Assembly: GCA_037965595.1 (NCBI GenBank)
Contig: CP150183.1
Location: 2,232,001 to 2,296,000 of the forward strand
Direction of reading: 5' to 3'
Length of the DNA stretch: 64,000 nt
Origin: Alkalihalobacillus sp. FSL W8-0930
GTDB lineage: Bacteria > Bacillota > Bacilli > Bacillales > Bacillaceae_D
The position numbers and the translations under genes were made by a program. Every line of letters starts with the position of its first letter. Within the stretch, counting starts at the first letter, position 1. The notes beneath the pieces were generated by a model. It had not been told where the DNA came from. It saw nothing but the letters and a program-made list of their open reading frames with translations, and made no database searches. Of the stretch, positions 1-11,047 are shown one piece after another.

Positions 1-199
1 GTAGACGTTCAAACGTAAGCTTGTCTGAAACGATTTCTTCAAGCGCCATGCCTACTGACTTATATGATTTTGGCTTATCAACTAACGGACCACGACGAGC
101 ATCCTCACTAATTTCACGTGCGCGTCTTGATGAAACCGTTACTAACGTATACTTTGAATCTAATTTCTCCATAAGGGAATCAATTGATGGATATAACAT
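1..199 (-). CDS. rpoZ: RNA polymerase omega subunit, 5' part only
   Basis: The first 199 bases, read on the minus strand, start with ATG at 199 and translate as [20 protein letters not shown] and onward, with the omega-typical [11 protein letters not shown] stretch. The gene runs off the left edge, so only about 66 residues are seen. Omega helps assemble and stabilise RNA polymerase. The ATG follows directly on the gmk stop codon (TAA at 200-202), and a GGAGG ribosome-binding site lies inside the gmk tail, so the two genes are translationally linked. gmk-rpoZ is the standard Bacillus order. Confidence 0.93.
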   Translation of the reverse strand, partial: MLYPSIDSLMEKLDSKYTLVTVSSRRAREISEDARRGPLVDKPKSYKSVGMALEEIVSDKLTFERL

Positions 200-814
200 T
201 TATTCAACCTCCACAAGTTCTTTGTATTTTTCAATTAAACGTACACGTTTGCAGTGTTCCGCTGTGACGATTGACTTAATTCGGCTAACCGCATGCTCAA
301 CCGCATCATTTTCAACCACGTAATCGTACATCTTCATTAAATCAATCTCTTCTTTTGCAACCGTCATTCGTTGATCAATGACTTCAGCTGTTTCTGTTCC
401 GCGTCCAACAATACGATTTCTAAGCTCAGCTAAGCTTGGAGGCATCAAGAAAATGAACACACCTTCAGGGAAGCTTTCCCTTACTTTCATAGCACCTTGT
501 ACTTCAATTTCTAAAATAATGTCCTGACCTTTATCTAATGTTTCGCGCACATAATCAACTGGTGTTCCGTAAAAGTTGCCTACATATTCTGCCCATTCAA
601 GCAGTTTATCCTCGGCGATCATGGTTTTAAACTCGTCATGGCTCTTGAAGAAATAGTTCACTCCATCTACTTCACCAGCTCTTGGGTTACGAGTGGTCGC
701 TGAAACAGAATATTGAATGTCTGTTTCCTCTTGTCTTAATGCTCCGCAAACCGTGCCTTTTCCTACTCCCGCGGGGCCTGATAACACAATCAGTAGGCCT
801 TTCTCTTTTTTCAT
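200..814 (-). CDS. gmk: Guanylate kinase
   Basis: This 204-residue protein phosphorylates GMP to GDP with ATP in the cytoplasm, feeding GTP, dGTP and (p)ppGpp pools. The P-loop [10 protein letters not shown] is at residues 12-21. The GMP-binding region shows [19 protein letters not shown], the usual guanylate-kinase signature. Length is normal. The ATG start is supported by GGAGG about ten bases upstream. It sits between remA and rpoZ in the conserved remA-gmk-rpoZ order, 31 bases after remA. Identification is secure. Confidence 0.97.
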   Translation of the reverse strand: MKKEKGLLIVLSGPAGVGKGTVCGALRQEETDIQYSVSATTRNPRAGEVDGVNYFFKSHDEFKTMIAEDKLLEWAEYVGNFYGTPVDYVRETLDKGQDIILEIEVQGAMKVRESFPEGVFIFLMPPSLAELRNRIVGRGTETAEVIDQRMTVAKEEIDLMKMYDYVVENDAVEHAVSRIKSIVTAEHCKRVRLIEKYKELVEVE

Positions 815-845
815 GTGAACCGTACCTCCATTTTAAACTGTTAGC

Positions 846-1109
846 TTACGAATCCTCGGAATTCTCATCTTTTACTGTTAGCCTTTGTGCGACTGTTTCT
901 GGCTGAACAGCACTTAAGATTACATGGTCACTGTCCGCTACAATCACCGCTCTTGTTCTACGACCATAGGTTGCATCAATCAGCATATTACGGTCTCGCG
1001 CGTCTTGTATAATTCGTTTTATTGGTGCAGATTCCGGGCTCACAATAGAGATAATCCGGTTCGCTGAAACAATGTTGCCAAATCCTATATTAATTAATTG
1101 AATACTCAA
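846..1109 (-). CDS. remA: Extracellular-matrix regulatory DNA-binding protein RemA
   Basis: This 87-residue protein matches the RemA family (DUF370) along its whole length, with the very conserved stretches [23 protein letters not shown] and [12 protein letters not shown]. In B. subtilis RemA forms ring-like oligomers that bind DNA and activates biofilm-matrix and osmoprotection genes. The start is a TTG at 1109, preceded by a GGGGGAT ribosome-binding site; no ATG fits the conserved N-terminus. In B. subtilis yloC (yicC) lies just upstream; here that position holds non-coding DNA and an insertion sequence. Confidence 0.95.
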   Translation of the reverse strand: MSIQLINIGFGNIVSANRIISIVSPESAPIKRIIQDARDRNMLIDATYGRRTRAVIVADSDHVILSAVQPETVAQRLTVKDENSEDS

Positions 1110-1267
1110 AGTGGCATCCCCCTGTCTACTTGATCCTTCTAATCTCTCCGTTAGCTCTTTTTCTCATTATTATAACCAAATAATTCCTTATATTATACGA
1201 ACACATTCTACTTATACGTTGTATAGTTGATAAGTAAACATTTATGTAACGAGATCGCATCCCTTCT

Positions 1268-1296
1268 ATTCTAACGGAAACCGCGCTTAACAACAA
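1268..1296 (-). promoter_or_regulatory. Candidate sigma-A promoter for remA-gmk-rpoZ
   Basis: On the minus strand TTGTTG (1291-1296) is separated by 17 bases from TAGAAT (1268-1273). It would give a leader of about 150 bases before the remA TTG codon. The leader is AT-rich and holds other weak promoter-like boxes (for example TATAAT near 1196-1201), so the actual start site is uncertain. Confidence 0.4.
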
Positions 1297-1374
1297 GTCT
1301 ACTTTAGCTTTGAACTAAAAAATACTAATAGTATCTGCCGCTACATGGAAACTTCGCTTTCCGTGGGTACGGCC

Positions 1375-2942
1375 CATAGCCGTCAAGTTAAGAAAGGAAA
1401 AAGAAAGAGCTCATCCTTTATCTTGTAGTGGATCTAGTATTTTCCATCAGGGTACGTATGGATAGATTGGCTCTTTTTATATTTTTTTGCACCGGATTCT
1501 ACCGTTTTACTCCATACGCGCATGTGTTTCATAGGCGATCTGTAAGATGTCATAGGGACTTTGATGGCGGTGGCGATGGTCTTTTCGTCCATATCGGTAA
1601 ATGTTCTCGTAGATATTTTCTAGAACGTCTTCTAATGAAGAACGATGATAGAGAGCGTATCCTTTTGACTCTTCTATAGCCCTTTTGGCATGATGGATAC
1701 ACTTGTATTCACTGCCTTCGAGGTGGTGTTTTTGATGAAGATAGAACCGGCATTGAAACGCCACCATCGAAGAAAGCAGAATGTGTATAAGTTTCCCATA
1801 CATGTGGCAGAGAAACCGATCTGGATTCATCGCGCGCACGTGATCAATGGCGAAAAGGGATTTCCACGTTTTGAAAAGAATCTCGACTTGCCAGCGTAAG
1901 GAATACATCGGATACAATGCTTGCACATCCATTTCTTCCTGTGTTAGGTTAGTGGCAAGGATTTGGGTATGATCCTTTTTGTCGGCGGATTGGGTATGAC
2001 CCCCTTTCCGTCTTCTTTTTCGTAAACCGGCTTTCCTCTTGTTTTGTTGATCCTCTGTCAATCGTTGCACGATGACACGGGTTTGAAGGGTGTTCTTTCC
2101 TTTGACCCCTAATTGGATGACCCCATAATCTTTGATCGCTCCCGGTTCTAGCTGCTTCGCATCTTCTTCTGGTTTGATTTGGATTCGTTCCCCTTGATCA
2201 TCTCTAGTCCAATAGGTCATATTGGCCGGCGTCCGCGTGATATAAGAAGCGCCTGCACGATCAATTTGTTTCAAATGGTCGCCAGAAAAGTAGCCGAGAT
2301 CACGGATGATCAAATCTCCTGGCTGGATCGTATCGGCTAATGCATAGGCGGCGTGATGGTCACTTTCTCTTGAACCGCAAAGTAAGGTATGCAAAAATTT
2401 CCCCTCATATAGCTCATACTCTAAATGAATTTTCGCTCCATCTGAAGAAGTACCTTCTTTCCTTGGTCGTTCAAATGAAGTCGCATCTAAGATGCGGATC
2501 CGAGAAAACGGGGTCTCCGGAAGAGGTGGCATGGCGATGACCTCTTGTTTGCCCGCCAATTGAAAAAACACATGCTTCAAAAAAGCGGCTCCTTTTTCAT
2601 CGAAGCGTTGGTGTAAGGCTTGTTTGGAGAGCTGGGTATTCGATTCACGCGAAAGAGCTCCACAAAGCTGTGTTAACTCTGTAGAACCCACGGGTTGAGG
2701 CAGAAACGCACAAATACTCAAGAAATCCTCAGGTTTTAATTTCTTTAGACGCTGTACAAACCCAACGTCTCGGGCAGATTGGCGAAGGTTCGGTACAGAT
2801 AAAACGTCCAACACGGTTTTCGCAAACGTACTGAACTCCTCTTTTAAAGACACAAACGATCCCTCCCTAGGACTGGTTAAACCCCCATCCTAACGAAGAA
2901 TCGTCTATAATTAAACCGATTTTACTTAACTTGACGGCTATG
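1375..2942 (-). mobile_element. Complete IS231-like insertion sequence (IS4 family)
   Basis: The element is 1568 bp. Its ends are perfect 18-bp inverted repeats, CATAGCCGTCAAGTTAAG at 1375-1392 and its complement at 2925-2942. It is flanked by a 10-bp direct duplication GGGTACGGCC at 1365-1374 and 2943-2952. IS231 elements are known for ends beginning CAT, duplications of 10-12 bp and a GGG(N)5CCC target preference. The left junction reads GGGTACGGCCC, which fits, although the last C belongs to the element. It holds one transposase gene that looks intact, so the element may still be active. Confidence 0.92.
1507..2853 (-). CDS. IS4-family (IS231 group) DDE transposase
   Basis: This 448-residue protein cuts and pastes the surrounding element. 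The N-terminus carries an IS4-type helical domain. The catalytic core shows RILDATSFERP (first Asp), DLIIRDLGYFSG (second Asp) and the C-terminal signature YSLRWQVEILFKTWK, which fits the IS4 pattern Y-(2)-R-(3)-E-(6)-K. The frame is open from a GTG start at 2853, preceded by AGGGAGGG, to a stop at 1507, with no frameshift. Both ends lie within the inverted repeats, so the gene fills the element. It is not part of any neighbouring operon. Confidence 0.95.
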   Translation of the reverse strand: MSLKEEFSTFAKTVLDVLSVPNLRQSARDVGFVQRLKKLKPEDFLSICAFLPQPVGSTELTQLCGALSRESNTQLSKQALHQRFDEKGAAFLKHVFFQLAGKQEVIAMPPLPETPFSRIRILDATSFERPRKEGTSSDGAKIHLEYELYEGKFLHTLLCGSRESDHHAAYALADTIQPGDLIIRDLGYFSGDHLKQIDRAGASYITRTPANMTYWTRDDQGERIQIKPEEDAKQLEPGAIKDYGVIQLGVKGKNTLQTRVIVQRLTEDQQNKRKAGLRKRRRKGGHTQSADKKDHTQILATNLTQEEMDVQALYPMYSLRWQVEILFKTWKSLFAIDHVRAMNPDRFLCHMYGKLIHILLSSMVAFQCRFYLHQKHHLEGSEYKCIHHAKRAIEESKGYALYHRSSLEDVLENIYENIYRYGRKDHRHRHQSPYDILQIAYETHARME

Positions 2943-3050
2943 GGGTACGGCCTCAGCCCCTTCCGTGGAAGAACGCCACTTCAGTGTCTTCACCGCGCAC
3001 TGTATCCACAGGAGTCTACGTTTCCATTTCCGCTATTTAGGATTCAACAT

Positions 3051-3085
3051 AAAAAAACTGATGACCCTATATTAAGGTCACCAGT
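3051..3085 (-). terminator. Rho-independent terminator of yloB
   Basis: On the minus strand a 10-bp stem (ACTGGTGACC with GGTCATCAGT, one G-U pair) with a 9-base loop is followed by seven T. It lies about 45 bases past the yloB stop codon. Confidence 0.85.
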
Positions 3086-3129
3086 CTTATGTTCGTCTTG
3101 ATTAAATCTTTTGCTAAGATATTTACAAT

Positions 3130-5835
3130 CTACTTCGCACGTTTCATTAACTGGAAGCCTCCAAGTACTACTGTTGGGATTGCGGCGAGTCCGAGGACTA
3201 GTAACCACTCTCTGAGTGAAATTGGAACGGTGTGGAACACTGGTTGTAGTGACGGGATGTAGATAACAGCCAGCATGAGTAGGGTTGAAATAAGTACCGC
3301 TACAACTAGGTATTTATTTTCAAATGGATTTCGGTGATAGACCGAATACTCACTCCGGCAATCAAATACATGGATTAATTGAGCCATGACAAGTGTTAAA
3401 AAGGCTACGGTCTGAGCACGAGTTAGGTCTGCGTCGTGCTCTTGGTACACAAGCCAGAAGGCAGCTAATGTAACTAGACCAATCATAAATCCTCGACTAA
3501 TAATTTTCCATGTGAGTCCTCTTGCAAATACACCTTCATTCGGGCTTCTTGGCTTACGTTTCATTACATCGCCTTCAGCCTGATCCATTCCAAGTGCCAT
3601 TGCAGGAAGTCCGTCTGTTACAAGGTTCACCCAAAGAATTTGGATAGCAGCAAGTGGAAGAGGTAATCCAAGAATCATCGCAAAAAGCATCACGAGAATT
3701 TCTCCAACATTTGAAGCCATCATGTAGCGGATGAACTTTCGAATATTTTCGTATATATTTCGCCCTTCTTTGATCGCTTCTTTAATGGTTGCAAAGTTAT
3801 CATCACTTAAAATAAGCGAAGATGCTTCCTTTGCCACGTCTGTTCCGGTGATCCCCATCGCAATACCAATGTTGGCTGCTTTAATCGCTGGCGCGTCATT
3901 AACTCCGTCACCAGTCATGGCAACAATATGACCATTCGCCTGAAGCGCTTGTACGATTCGTAGCTTATGCTGAGGTGATACTCTCGCAAACACAAAGATT
4001 CGATCAATTTGCTCAACTAATTCTTCATCAGACATTTTAGAAAGAGTCTGACCATCCACCACAAGTCCTCCGTTTGGAAGAATGTTAAGCTGTCTTGCAA
4101 TAGCTGACGCAGTAATTTTGTGATCCCCTGTAATCATGACCGTCCGAATACCCGCTTCACGACATTCAGCAATCGAGTCCTTCACTTCTGGGCGAGGAGG
4201 ATCAATCATCGCCTGGATTCCAATGAACGTTAACTCTTTTTCTGTTTGCTCAGCTGTTTGTATCATTTCATGTGGATCAAGCACGCGGAAGGCGATCGCA
4301 ATCGTTCGTAGTGCCTCCCCAGCCATCGTTGCCACAGCTTCCTCCAGCTCTTGTTTGCCTTTTGCACTCATTCGTTCGCTTCGGTCTCTTTTTAAAATGA
4401 GGCTTGTTCGAGACGAAATCACGTCCGGTGCTCCTTTTGTAATCAGGATTCGTTTCCCTGAGCGATCTCGAACGATGACACTCATCATTTTTCTCGTTGA
4501 ATCGAACGGAAATTCATGAATCACCTGATATTGTTTCGTTAGTCCTTCTCGACTGTAACCAGCTTTTTTAGCTGCTACTACAAGCGCTCCTTCGGTTGGA
4601 TCACCATCAAGAATATATTCCGTTTGTGATTTTTTAAAGCGTTTCTCTTCCTTGCGTTCAACAATGTCTGCGTGACTTGCCAGTAAGCCAAAGCTAAGTA
4701 ATTGAGCGAGCTCACGATTTTGCTCAGGGAGCACATGCTTGCCATTCTCTAAAAACTCACCACTTGGCTCATACCCTGTTCCGGTTACATCCCAGTAGCG
4801 TCCACCGCTCCAAAGCTTTGTTACCGTCATTTTATTTTGTGTTAATGTACCAGTTTTGTCCGAGCAAATAACCGATGCGCATCCTAGTGTTTCAACCGCA
4901 GGTAACTTACGCACGATCCCTTTTCGTTTAATCATCCGTTGAACACCAAGAGCAAGCGCAACCGTAACGATCGCTGGAAGACCTTCTGGAATGGCTGCTA
5001 CTGCAAGAGAAACCCCGCTTAAGAACATCGTATTTAACTCATGTCCTTGAAGTAGTCCAATCACTACAACTAACGCCGTTAAAAGTAGGGCCACAGCAAT
5101 CAGCATCTTACCAAGCTGCTCTAAACGAAGTTGAAGTGGCGTGACGAGTGTTTCAGTTGTTTGAAGTAAATGAGCAATTTTCCCCATCTCTGTTTTCATG
5201 CCTGTACTTACCACAATTCCTTGTCCATTACCCTGGGTGATCATCGTTCCCATAAACAACATATTCTCTTGATCCCCAATTTCTAATTCATCTGAATCAA
5301 GGCTTTGACTTTTTTTGTGAACAGGTACGGATTCACCAGTGAGAGACGCCTCGTCCACTCGAAGCTCATTCGTATGAAGAAGGCGAATATCTGCACCAAT
5401 TCGGTCTCCACTTTCAATACGAACCACATCACCTGGAACCACTTCAGCAGATGGGATTTTTATCCACTCGCCATCACGCTTTACTGTCATTTGTGGGGCT
5501 GAAAGTTCTTTTAGCGCATCTAGAGATTTCTCAGCCTTACGTTCTTGAACATAGCCAAGTATTCCGTTAAGCAAAACGATACACATGATCGTAATGGCAT
5601 CAATAACTTCCCCAATCAAACCAGAAATTAATGTAGCTGCAAGCAACACCAACACCATAAAGTCTTTAAACTGAGCAAGGAATACAAGGATCGCTGGTGT
5701 TTTTTTGCCCTCATCTAGCTTGTTTGGGCCAACTTGATTTAAGCGTTTTTTTGCTTCTTTGGTTGTGATCCCAACCTCTACATTTGAACCGGTTTTACTT
5801 ACAACCTCTTCTTCATTTTCTCGATACCAATTCAT
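3130..5835 (-). CDS. yloB: Calcium-transporting P-type ATPase (SERCA-like, YloB)
   Basis: This 901-residue membrane pump belongs to the P2A ATPases and probably moves Ca2+ out of the cell at the cost of ATP. Visible landmarks are TGES (166-169) in the actuator domain, PEGLP (283-287) in the ion-binding helix M4, DKTGT (326-330) with the phosphorylated Asp326, and [10 protein letters not shown] in the hinge region. About ten hydrophobic segments are present, with a C-terminal cation-ATPase block. The ATG has GGTGAGGTG upstream. B. subtilis YloB supports spore formation and germination. The gene is divergent from rqcH and ends in a clear terminator. Substrate is inferred from family and synteny. 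Confidence 0.92.
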   Translation of the reverse strand: MNWYRENEEEVVSKTGSNVEVGITTKEAKKRLNQVGPNKLDEGKKTPAILVFLAQFKDFMVLVLLAATLISGLIGEVIDAITIMCIVLLNGILGYVQERKAEKSLDALKELSAPQMTVKRDGEWIKIPSAEVVPGDVVRIESGDRIGADIRLLHTNELRVDEASLTGESVPVHKKSQSLDSDELEIGDQENMLFMGTMITQGNGQGIVVSTGMKTEMGKIAHLLQTTETLVTPLQLRLEQLGKMLIAVALLLTALVVVIGLLQGHELNTMFLSGVSLAVAAIPEGLPAIVTVALALGVQRMIKRKGIVRKLPAVETLGCASVICSDKTGTLTQNKMTVTKLWSGGRYWDVTGTGYEPSGEFLENGKHVLPEQNRELAQLLSFGLLASHADIVERKEEKRFKKSQTEYILDGDPTEGALVVAAKKAGYSREGLTKQYQVIHEFPFDSTRKMMSVIVRDRSGKRILITKGAPDVISSRTSLILKRDRSERMSAKGKQELEEAVATMAGEALRTIAIAFRVLDPHEMIQTAEQTEKELTFIGIQAMIDPPRPEVKDSIAECREAGIRTVMITGDHKITASAIARQLNILPNGGLVVDGQTLSKMSDEELVEQIDRIFVFARVSPQHKLRIVQALQANGHIVAMTGDGVNDAPAIKAANIGIAMGITGTDVAKEASSLILSDDNFATIKEAIKEGRNIYENIRKFIRYMMASNVGEILVMLFAMILGLPLPLAAIQILWVNLVTDGLPAMALGMDQAEGDVMKRKPRSPNEGVFARGLTWKIISRGFMIGLVTLAAFWLVYQEHDADLTRAQTVAFLTLVMAQLIHVFDCRSEYSVYHRNPFENKYLVVAVLISTLLMLAVIYIPSLQPVFHTVPISLREWLLVLGLAAIPTVVLGGFQLMKRAK

Positions 5836-5853
5836 CTAGACACCTCACCTACA

Positions 5854-5874
5854 GCTTGGTTCATTAGGCCAAGC
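5854..5874 (-). other. Small hairpin in the yloB leader
   Basis: GCTTGG (5854-5859) and CCAAGC (5869-5874) can form a perfect 6-bp stem with a 9-base loop just upstream of the yloB ribosome-binding site. It may affect translation, but there is no evidence for that beyond its position. Confidence 0.3.
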
Positions 5875-5897
5875 AGTCTCTTATACAAGCCATCTTA

Positions 5898-5926
5898 TTC
5901 AGTGAAGGTGAAAAACATGCTATACT
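5898..5926 (+). promoter_or_regulatory. Candidate promoter of rqcH
   Basis: TTCAGT (5898-5903), a 17-base spacer, and an extended -10 box TGCTATACT (TG at 5918-5919, TATACT at 5921-5926). It lies about 32 bases ahead of the rqcH ATG. The -35 box is poor, the extended -10 is good. Confidence 0.55.
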
Positions 5927-5958
5927 CGTTGAAGTGAGTTTTATTAAGAGGTGATTCG

Positions 5959-7674
5959 ATGTCCTATGATGGTCTCATGACAAGAGCTGTCATCCATGAA
6001 TGTGCAAGTCAATTGGCCAGTGGCCGTATATCAAAAATTTATCAACCATTTAAGACGGAATTAATTTTTACCATTCGAGCAAATGGGAAAAACCATTCCT
6101 TGTTACTTTCAGCTAATGCAAGCTTTGCAAGAGCGCATTTGACTGAAGAAAAATACGACAACCCTTCTGTTCCACCAATGTTTTGTATGTTATTGCGTAA
6201 GCATTTAGAAGGTGGAATGATTAAGAATATCCAACAAGATCAAATGGACCGGATCATTCATTTAGATGTACTAAATAAAGATGAGCTCGGTGATGAAAAA
6301 GAAAGACGTTTAATTATTGAAATCATGGGTCGTCATAGTAACATCATTCTCATTGACCCAAAAACAAACGTCATTATTGATAGCATTAAACATGTAAGGC
6401 TTGACCAAAGCAGCTATCGTACGGTTGGACCAGGACAGGCGTACAAGCGACCTCCTGAACAACATAAAGTCAGTCCAGTTGATGCAAGTGAGGAAGATGT
6501 GTTAAAGCACATCGACTTTAATGCTGGAAAAATATCTTCACAGCTCGTTGATCAGTTTGCCGGACTGTCTCCTTTGCTTGCTGAAGAGATTGTTACCCGA
6601 GCAGGCATGGTAAACAAAGAAAGCTTACCTAAGGCATTTATGGATGTAATACAACCAATTAAAGATCATACCTATCATCCAGAAATGGTGCTAACAGATA
6701 AAAAAGAATACTTCTATCTGGTACCCTTAACTCATATTGAGGGAAAACGATTATCGTATCCTACAATGAGCCAAATGCTCGATCGGTACTTTTACGGAAA
6801 GGCAGAGCGAGATCGTGTTAGACAACAGGCCTTTGATCTTGAACGGTTTTTACGAAATGAATGGCAAAAAAATAAACGCAAGCTAAAAAAACTGCGTAAA
6901 ACATTAACAGATGCTGACCAAGCAGCCATCTATCAGAAGTACGGTGAGCTTGTCACAGCTAATATTTATCAAATCAAAAAAGGAGATCGTCGTGCAGAAG
7001 TCATTGACTATTACGACGAAGAAGGAAAAACGATTTCGATTGAGCTTGACCCGTTAAAAAATCCTTCAGATAATGCCCAAGCCTACTTTAAACGGTATAA
7101 CAAGGCAAAGAACTCCATCCAGGCTGTTCAAGAACAGATGAGTTTGACGGAAAAAGAAATGGATTACCTCGATGGATTATTGCAGCAAATGGAAAGTGCA
7201 TCTCCAAAGGATTTAGAGGAAATTCGTGAGGAGCTAATGGAAGAAGGCTACATTAAGAAAAAGCAGTCTAAAAAGCCTCACAAAAAGAAAAAAGACGTGA
7301 AGCCTCAGCTAGAGAATTATCAGTCAACAGCTGGCATTGAATTCTTAGTTGGTAAGAACAATACTCAAAATGAGTATTTAACAAACCGATTAGCCAGACA
7401 GGATGAAATTTGGCTGCATACTAAGGATATTCCCGGGTCCCATGTAGTCATTCGTTCGCTAGAGCCAGACGAAGAAACGATCAAAGAGGCAGCAACAGTC
7501 GCAGCCTTTTTCAGTAAAGCACGAATGTCCTCTTCTGTTCCTGTAGACTATACGCGTATTCGTTTTGTTAAGAAACCGAATGGTGCAAAGCCCGGGTATG
7601 TAACCTATGACAAGCAAACCACTGTTTTTGTGACACCTGACGAAGATCAAGTGATGAGTTTGCGGAAGAGGTAA
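5959..7674 (+). CDS. rqcH: Ribosome quality-control factor RqcH (NFACT protein)
   Basis: This 571-residue protein binds stalled 50S subunits carrying peptidyl-tRNA and directs C-terminal alanine tailing that marks the nascent chain for degradation. The NFACT-N domain fills about residues 1-200 and has Asp97-Arg98, the conserved DR pair needed for activity. Coiled-coil segments rich in Lys and Glu follow (about 285-440). A basic linker (KKKQSKKPHKKKK) precedes the NFACT-R domain with DEIWLHTKDIPGSHVV. Older names are FbpA and YloA; fibronectin binding is now seen as secondary. The ATG at 5959 has AGAGGTGATTCG upstream. Its position beside yloB matches B. subtilis. Confidence 0.95.
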   Translation: MSYDGLMTRAVIHECASQLASGRISKIYQPFKTELIFTIRANGKNHSLLLSANASFARAHLTEEKYDNPSVPPMFCMLLRKHLEGGMIKNIQQDQMDRIIHLDVLNKDELGDEKERRLIIEIMGRHSNIILIDPKTNVIIDSIKHVRLDQSSYRTVGPGQAYKRPPEQHKVSPVDASEEDVLKHIDFNAGKISSQLVDQFAGLSPLLAEEIVTRAGMVNKESLPKAFMDVIQPIKDHTYHPEMVLTDKKEYFYLVPLTHIEGKRLSYPTMSQMLDRYFYGKAERDRVRQQAFDLERFLRNEWQKNKRKLKKLRKTLTDADQAAIYQKYGELVTANIYQIKKGDRRAEVIDYYDEEGKTISIELDPLKNPSDNAQAYFKRYNKAKNSIQAVQEQMSLTEKEMDYLDGLLQQMESASPKDLEEIREELMEEGYIKKKQSKKPHKKKKDVKPQLENYQSTAGIEFLVGKNNTQNEYLTNRLARQDEIWLHTKDIPGSHVVIRSLEPDEETIKEAATVAAFFSKARMSSSVPVDYTRIRFVKKPNGAKPGYVTYDKQTTVFVTPDEDQVMSLRKR

Positions 7675-7683
7675 AGGAAAGAG

Positions 7684-7945
7684 CTTGGGACATAACTAAA
7701 AATCACTTTGAAAAGGCGAATGATTCAATTGCAGAATCATTCGCCTTTAGTGTTTTTATTGAAACAAGCGAAGGGAGAACCAGAGACTCCTGCGGAACAG
7801 AACGCGGTGAAGACACTGTAGCGGCGCTTTTCCCGCGAAAGGGGCTGAGGCCGTTCCCGCGGAAAGCGAGGGATTCTCCTGTAGCGGATTATTTGCTATA
7901 TTCGTGTTTTACTCACTACATTAAAGTTAGGCCCCGCCCTATTTT
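7684..7945. repeat. Composite intergenic repeat: outer hairpin element with inner GC-rich insert
   Basis: The 318 bases between rqcH and pyrE hold no gene. They consist of an outer element that also occurs, inverted, at 60103-60275: the GGGACATAACT start, the AAAGGCGAATGATTC hairpin, the TCCTGTAGCGGATTA block and the ATATTCGTGTTTTACTC end. Between AAGCGA (about 7780) and AAGCGA (about 7886) this copy has roughly 105 extra bases, GC-rich, which the other copy lacks. The insert is the same family as the repeat at 1336-3035. Function unknown. Confidence 0.8.
7712..7748. terminator. Strong hairpin, possible two-way terminator for rqcH and pyrE
   Basis: A perfect 15-bp stem (AAAGGCGAATGATTC and its complement) with a 7-base loop lies 38 bases past the rqcH stop. 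It is followed on the plus strand by AGTGTTTTTATT and on the minus strand by TCAAAGTGATTTTTAG, so T-runs are short. It is part of the outer repeat, so the repeat may serve as terminator here. Confidence 0.55.
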
Positions 7946-7992
7946 TTAGTTGATTTTTCGTTACGTAACAGCTTCATCTTTCTTACATTCTT

Positions 7993-8612
7993 TTACTTCA
8001 TCCACGCATCAGACTGCGGGTTCACTCTCCATTTTGCGAGCATGCTTTGTTCTTCTTCTGTGATCACTTGAGTTTCTTTTGCCACTTGGATGAGCGTTGT
8101 GTAGTCTGTTAGGACAGTCGCTTCAACTTCAGCTGCTTTTAATTGCGCTGTTGCTTTTTCAAGCTCGTATGTAAAGATCGCAGCAACACCTAGTACCTCG
8201 GCTCCGTCCTCTCTTACAGCCTCTACAGCAGATATTGAGCTTCCTCCAGTTGAAATTAAATCTTCAATGACAACCACTTTTTGTCCCGCTTCGAGCTTTC
8301 CTTCGATTCGCTTTTGTTTCCCGTGTCCCTTTGCACTTCCTCGTACATAGATCATCGGTAACTCAAGTTCATCGCTTACCCATGCGGCATGCGGAATTCC
8401 AGCGGTTGCTGTTCCAGCAATGACGTCAACGTCCGGATATTGCGCTTTGATCAAATCTGCTAATCCTTTGGCAATTTCGCGACGAACCTTCGGATATGAA
8501 AGGGTTAATCGATTATCACAGTAAATAGGTGATTTGATTCCTGAGCTCCAGATGAATGGGTCAGCAGGCTTTAAACTTACGGCTTCGATTGATAATAATG
8601 TTTCTGCAAATG

Positions 8613-8628
<16 letters not shown>
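7993..8628 (-). CDS. pyrE: Orotate phosphoribosyltransferase
   Basis: This 211-residue enzyme joins orotate to PRPP to make OMP, the fifth step of UMP synthesis. The PRPP-binding signature [14 protein letters not shown] is present, as are the [12 protein letters not shown] substrate region and the catalytic flexible loop around [15 protein letters not shown] place the start at the ATG at 8628 because GGGAGATG sits at proper distance; a longer reading from 8643 lacks a ribosome-binding site. It overlaps the end of pyrF by 16 bases and is the last gene of the pyr operon. Confidence 0.96.
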
Positions 8629-11031
<2,403 letters not shown>

Positions 11032-11047
11032 CGTGACATCCCCCTTC

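Larger units (their letters stand above)
1336..3035. repeat. GC-rich intergenic repeat, split by the insertion sequence
   Basis: Left part 1336-1374 and right part 2953-3035 join into one repeat if the insertion sequence and one copy of its target duplication are removed. The joined sequence (GCCGCTACA, CGCTTTCCGTGG, ACGGCCTCAGCCCC, CAGTGTCTTCACCGCG, CAGGAGTCTACG) is clearly related to the reverse complement of the element at 7684-7945. Such elements have no coding capacity and lie between genes. The role is unknown. Confidence 0.75.
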
